7,208 nucleotides of DNA from Aquificota bacterium (GTDB lineage: Bacteria; Aquificota; Aquificia; Aquificales; Hydrogenothermaceae), in assembly GCA_013153795.1 (NCBI GenBank), contig JAADDV010000142.1, forward strand, positions 1-7,208, given 5' to 3'. This document shows, piece after piece, positions 5,475-7,208 of this stretch. Both the position numbers and the translations under genes were made by a program. Each line of letters starts with the position of its first letter. Positions within the stretch are counted from its first letter, which is position 1. The notes under the pieces are model-generated. The model searched no databases and was not told where the DNA came from. It saw nothing but the letters and a program-made list of their open reading frames with translations.

Positions 5475-6472
5475 ATTCCTACCTCTTTAAGAACTAAGTA
5501 GATATAAATGATATACAAAGAGCCTCCTAGAGCAAAACCAAAGGGAATCAATTTTTTATCTACATAGGAAAGAATTAAAACAAAAAAAGAAGCAATAATT
5601 GCAAAAACTCCTGAAATAAAAGCTAGACCTTCTATATTCCAAGGAGTAAAAACAATTCCAAAACTAACAGGTATTGTGCTTTGAAAAACCATAGCTCCTG
5701 AAACATTTCCTATAGCAAGAGTATCTTTTCCTCTTAAAGTCCATAAGATACTGTTTATTTTTTCAGGTAATTCAGTTGCTACAGGCGCTACTAAAAGTGA
5801 AAACAGTAAAGGAGGAAATCCAAGAGCAAGACTTACTTTTTCTATACCATGAACAAAAAGATGAGCTCCTCCAATCATCAAAATTAGAGCAAATATAACC
5901 TGAAACCAGATTAATAAAGTTGGAGGATTAGGATTTTTAGGAGAAAAGTAAAGATATTCAGTTTCTTCCATATCTTCACTTTCTCCTTTTAATGTTAGAT
6001 AAACATAAAGACCATATAAAAATATAAGAAATAAAGCTGTAAAGGTACGTAAAAGGTGATTTTCAAATGGCACAATAAACAAAGCTATAGAATAGGCAAA
6101 AAGAAAAAAGACTATATCTCTTCTTAACCCAATTGTTTCAACATTTAGAGCTAGGTCTCTTTTTTTCAAAAGATAACCAATTATTACTGTTATACCTATT
6201 AAGGGAAAAGCTAAAGTTGATAGCATGAATGGTGCTCCAAGAATAGCACCAACACCTATTTCATGTCCTGAACTTTCTGAAAAAAATAAAACAGCGATTA
6301 TAGGAAGAATTGTTTCTGGTAAAGCAGTTCCTACTGCAGCTAAAACACTTCCTGTAAAATTTTGGGAAAATTTATGTCTATGACCTATTCCTTCTATTCC
6401 ATTTGTAAATAATTCTCCAGCAATAAGAATTAAAATCAGTCCTCCAATAAAGAAGAGTATATCTATTATCAA
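5471..6472 (-). CDS. CaCA-superfamily (sodium/calcium exchanger-like) membrane antiporter
   Basis: A 333-residue polytopic membrane protein with the two inverted halves of the Na+/Ca2+ exchanger family, so it probably exchanges Ca2+ or a related cation against Na+ or H+ across the inner membrane. About ten hydrophobic segments are visible, five per half. Alpha-1 is VLAAVGTALPETILPI (43-58, Glu53) followed by GVGAILGAPFMLST. Alpha-2 is APVATELPEKINSILW (229-244, Glu234 and Glu237) followed by GNVSGAMVFQSTIP. An acidic loop, ESEDMEETEY (about 164-173), joins the halves. The conserved LPE glutamates are present, but the asparagines of the usual GNxxGSNxFN pattern are mostly replaced, so substrate and coupling ion are uncertain. 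The start is TTG, with AGAGG (6483-6479) 6 nt upstream, and it overlaps the S1 stop as TTGA. It overlaps accA by 4 nt. The family call is good; the transported ion is not established. Confidence 0.87.
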   Translation of the reverse strand: MIIDILFFIGGLILILIAGELFTNGIEGIGHRHKFSQNFTGSVLAAVGTALPETILPIIAVLFFSESSGHEIGVGAILGAPFMLSTLAFPLIGITVIIGYLLKKRDLALNVETIGLRRDIVFFLFAYSIALFIVPFENHLLRTFTALFLIFLYGLYVYLTLKGESEDMEETEYLYFSPKNPNPPTLLIWFQVIFALILMIGGAHLFVHGIEKVSLALGFPPLLFSLLVAPVATELPEKINSILWTLRGKDTLAIGNVSGAMVFQSTIPVSFGIVFTPWNIEGLAFISGVFAIIASFFVLILSYVDKKLIPFGFALGGSLYIIYIYLVLKEVGI

Positions 6473-6483
6473 GTTTTACCTCT
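6469..6483 (-). promoter_or_regulatory. Ribosome binding site and TTGA stop-start overlap fixing the exchanger start
   Basis: AGAGG (6483-6479) sits inside the last codons of the S1 gene, 6 nt before the TTG at 6472. The TTG shares bases with the S1 TGA stop (TTGA, 6472-6469). This arrangement suggests terminating ribosomes reinitiate on the exchanger, and it supports the uncommon TTG start. Confidence 0.7.
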
Positions 6484-7208
6484 TTCTTTTAGTTTTTCTT
6501 TTATTAATTCACCTAAAGTAGCAAGACCTTCTCCTTTAGGTTTGACCTTTTCTATAACTTTTTGTAATTCTTCTCTTTCTTTATCTTCTTCTACAGCTTT
6601 TATACTTAATACAATATCATTTCCTTTTATTTTAATTATTTTAGCTTCTACTTCTTGACCTAAAGATAGCTTATCACTTGGTATTTCAATTTTTTCTTTA
6701 GAGATTTCCCCTAAAGGGATAAAACCTTCTACTTCATCTCCAAGGTCTATAAAAGCTCCTCTATCTATTAATTTTTTTACTTTTCCTTTTACTACATCTC
6801 CTACTTTGTGTTGAGTTAAAAATCTTTCCCAAGGATTTTCAGTAAACTGTTTTAATCCAAGTCTTATTTTATTATCTTCTCTTCCTAAAACTTTAAATTC
6901 TCTTATTTTTGGTCCCTTTAAAACCTGACCTATATTTTTTATTTTTGGATTCCATGTTGCGTCTTCTAAATGAAGAACACCTTCTAGCTCATCTGTTAGT
7001 TTTATAAAAGCAACTTTATTTTTAATATCTTTTATCTCCCCTTTAACAACTGAACCTTCAGGATTTTCTTCTAAGAATTTATCAATAGGGTGAGGTTGAG
7101 AAGCTTTTATACTTAATTTTAATTTTCTTTTATCTCTATCTAATTCTATAATTTTAGCTTTAACTTTTTGTCCTTTTTTAAAAAGCTCTTTATATTTGTG
7201 AGGATATA
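6469..7208 (-). CDS. rpsA: 30S ribosomal protein S1 (multi-S1-domain protein), C-terminal part
   Basis: S1 helps the 30S subunit bind and unfold mRNA and, in E. coli, also binds tmRNA. The frame is open from the right edge of the window (first full codon at 7206) to the TGA at 6471-6469, giving 245 residues; the start lies outside. Three S1 (OB-fold) units can be seen: the end of one (about 1-35, KGQKVKAKIIELDRDKRKLKLSIKA), a divergent one (about 51-120, GSVVKGEIKDIKNKVAFIKL), and a canonical one (about 135-205, GDVVKGKVKKLIDRGAFIDLG, then EGFIPLGEIS). ENPW-type linkers (ENPWERF at 123-129) between domains are typical of bacterial S1. A charged Lys/Glu tail (206-245) follows. At least three tandem domains favour S1 over single-domain RNA-binding proteins, but the full domain count is not visible. 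Its stop overlaps the exchanger's TTG start. Confidence 0.88.
   Translation of the reverse strand, partial: YPHKYKELFKKGQKVKAKIIELDRDKRKLKLSIKASQPHPIDKFLEENPEGSVVKGEIKDIKNKVAFIKLTDELEGVLHLEDATWNPKIKNIGQVLKGPKIREFKVLGREDNKIRLGLKQFTENPWERFLTQHKVGDVVKGKVKKLIDRGAFIDLGDEVEGFIPLGEISKEKIEIPSDKLSLGQEVEAKIIKIKGNDIVLSIKAVEEDKEREELQKVIEKVKPKGEGLATLGELIKEKLKERGKT

Noticed and set aside
1..7208. CRISPR array, insertion sequence, riboswitch or phage genes
   Set aside because: I read both strands and found no regularly spaced repeats, terminal inverted repeats, transposase motifs or recognisable riboswitch cores. Coding density is high, and every gap is short or explained by RNA genes and promoters.

Overview
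This window looks like ordinary chromosome from an AT-rich, Gram-negative (LPS-making), probably thermophilic bacterium. Protein genes sampled by hand are about 27-30% G+C. The tmRNA (about 60% G+C by hand count) and the tRNA-Leu (about 64%) are far richer, a contrast typical of thermophiles. BamA, Skp and LpxD imply an outer membrane with lipid A. The tmRNA tag ends in PEREIALAA, which resembles the Aquifex tag as I remember it. I therefore suggest a low-G+C member of Aquificota, such as the Sulfurihydrogenibium/Hydrogenothermaceae group. This is inference; no database was searched.

Left block, + strand (1-3846): the 3' part of bamA, then skp/ompH, lpxD, aat and a HIT-family gene, packed with gaps of 2-20 nt and probably one operon. 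The first three genes serve outer-membrane biogenesis: the BamA barrel insertase, the Skp periplasmic chaperone and the LpxD lipid A acyltransferase. Aat is the Leu/Phe N-end-rule transferase. The HIT protein is a nucleotide-binding hydrolase or transferase of unknown substrate.

Middle block, - strand (3917-4500): tRNA-Leu(UAA) and ssrA (tmRNA). Each has its own sigma-70-like promoter with a 17-bp spacer. ssrA shows three strong downstream pseudoknots, a reading frame ending in ALAA, and encoded CCA. The + strand ORF lying over ssrA is an artefact.

Right block, - strand (4524-7208): the C-terminal 245 residues of ribosomal protein S1, a CaCA-type cation exchanger, and accA. The first two genes overlap through TTGA and the next two through ATGA, so they are very likely co-transcribed and translationally coupled. 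The exchanger starts with TTG, as does skp.

The two blocks converge at 3847-3916, where I see only a weak terminator-like element. I found no mobile element, CRISPR array, phage gene or clearly new multi-gene system. The most interesting points are the non-canonical residues in the exchanger's cation-binding repeats, the unclear (possibly non-G) tmRNA resume codon with a weak first pseudoknot, and the proximity of two protein-tagging systems (aat and ssrA).
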